Below are positions 5,344 to 5,864 of a DNA stretch of 5,864 nucleotides, piece after piece. The position numbers and the translations under genes are program-made. The DNA lies in NCBI GenBank assembly GCA_031285365.1, contig JAITWP010000117.1, positions 1 to 5,864 on the forward strand, in the 5' to 3' direction. The DNA is from Azoarcus sp. Lineage in GTDB: Bacteria > Pseudomonadota > Gammaproteobacteria > Burkholderiales > Rhodocyclaceae. Every line of letters starts with the position of its first letter. The stretch's first letter is position 1. The notes under the pieces were generated by a model that was given only the letters and a program-made list of their open reading frames with translations, was not told the origin of the DNA and made no database searches.

Positions 5344-5864
5344 AGTACATGAAAACATTGCTGATCGTCCTTGCAGCCACCTTTTCGGGCCTATCCCTTG
5401 TTGCATGCGATACACCCGAAACAGATGCCGTATGCGCCAAGTACGTGGCCGATTTAGACCCGAAAACCGCTTCAGAATGTGCAAAGTGGGCGGAAACCGC
5501 TTCAGAAGGGGAAATCGCCGCTGTGTTGTCGAAAAGAACAACCCACTTATTGTCTGAAAAGAAAAACACGTTGGTTGGAATATCAGCGCTGTTTTACGGG
5601 AGTGACTACGGCATAGGAGTGCGGATGGTAGCCATTGAGTATATTGTGCTCAAAGACGAAAAAACTAGCCAATCCGTAACCTATCTCCCGGAGACTGACA
5701 CACAGCAAGCTGCCGATTTCTTTTTTGAAGATGTCTGGTCACCAAACGGCGCCTATATCGTTCTTCCACTGAGCAAATGGGATGGTTTTGCCATTTTCAA
5801 GTCGGAAACGGTAATCCAGGATATCAAGTCGAACAACTTTGTGGATACGATCAGAGTTTCGAGC
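5340..5864 (+). CDS. Lipoprotein, candidate immunity protein to the preceding effector (C-terminus beyond window)
   Basis: 175 codons are seen from ATG 5340, which overlaps the effector stop as ATGA. The frame stays open to the window edge. The N-terminus is a lipoprotein signal: MKYMK, a hydrophobic core LLIVLAATFSGLSL, then the lipobox LVAC with Cys23. Asp24 at +2 is the known Lol-avoidance signal, so the protein should stay in the inner membrane and face the periplasm. The mature part has further Cys at 32 and 47 that could form a disulfide, a helical TASE-repeat segment (about 42-55), and a strand-rich second half with ADFFFEDVWSPNGAYIVLPL and KWDGFAIFKSE. The WSPNGAYIVLPL phrase resembles a single beta-propeller-like blade, but no full propeller can be seen. 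I do not recognise the family. Tight coupling to a putative cell-wall hydrolase and periplasmic placement are what immunity to such a toxin needs; this role is inference. Confidence 0.6.
   Translation, partial: MKYMKTLLIVLAATFSGLSLVACDTPETDAVCAKYVADLDPKTASECAKWAETASEGEIAAVLSKRTTHLLSEKKNTLVGISALFYGSDYGIGVRMVAIEYIVLKDEKTSQSVTYLPETDTQQAADFFFEDVWSPNGAYIVLPLSKWDGFAIFKSETVIQDIKSNNFVDTIRVSS
5464..5507 (+). repeat. 14-bp direct repeat, 30-bp period, in the lipoprotein gene
   Basis: AAACCGCTTCAGAA occurs at 5464-5477 and again at 5494-5507, exactly ten codons apart and in frame, giving TASE twice. This looks like a small in-frame duplication within a helical segment. Confidence 0.7.

Overview
The window reads as a mosaic, accessory stretch of a Gram-negative, proteobacterial-type genome. 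It carries a lipoprotein with a classic lipobox and an Asp at +2, Old Yellow Enzyme and ParDE genes of proteobacterial style, and a STAND/MalT-like regulator of a type I associate, from memory only, with Desulfovibrionaceae and relatives. The species cannot be fixed from the sequence. Base composition is uneven. The P1 peptidase and Old Yellow Enzyme genes are clearly GC-rich, while everything right of about 4450 is visibly more AT-rich.

Layout, left to right. (1) 1-1437, minus strand: the N-terminal 479 codons of a large MalT-like (LuxR/STAND) ATPase regulator, cut by the left edge. Its likely natural start and its body are in different frames, separated by a run of seven A. (2) 1438-1660: divergent control region with a candidate regulator promoter and, next to parD, a perfect 25-bp palindrome covering the -35 of a candidate parDE promoter. 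(3) 1661-2228, plus: a ParDE toxin-antitoxin pair. (4) 2271-3344, minus: an Old Yellow Enzyme-family FMN ene-reductase, convergent with parE, with a good Shine-Dalgarno, a candidate promoter containing a 16-bp dyad, and a strong intrinsic terminator just upstream that points towards it. (5) 3477-4448, plus: a P1/S58-family (DmpA/NylC-like) self-cleaving N-terminal-nucleophile hydrolase. (6) 4573-5864, plus: a two-gene unit with ATGA overlap. It encodes a signal-less protein with an NlpC/P60-like Cys...His arrangement and then an inner-membrane-type lipoprotein that runs off the right edge.

How the genes work together. parDE form an autoregulated addiction module that may stabilise the adjoining block. 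The Old Yellow Enzyme and the P1 hydrolase are independent metabolic or detoxification enzymes facing apart. The last pair has the architecture of an antibacterial effector (a putative cell-wall amidase or peptidase delivered without a Sec signal, for example by type VI secretion) followed by its periplasmic, membrane-anchored immunity protein. This pair is the best candidate for an undescribed system here, but no secretion-system gene lies in the window, so the delivery route is inference. No tRNA, rRNA, insertion sequence, CRISPR array or integrase gene was seen.
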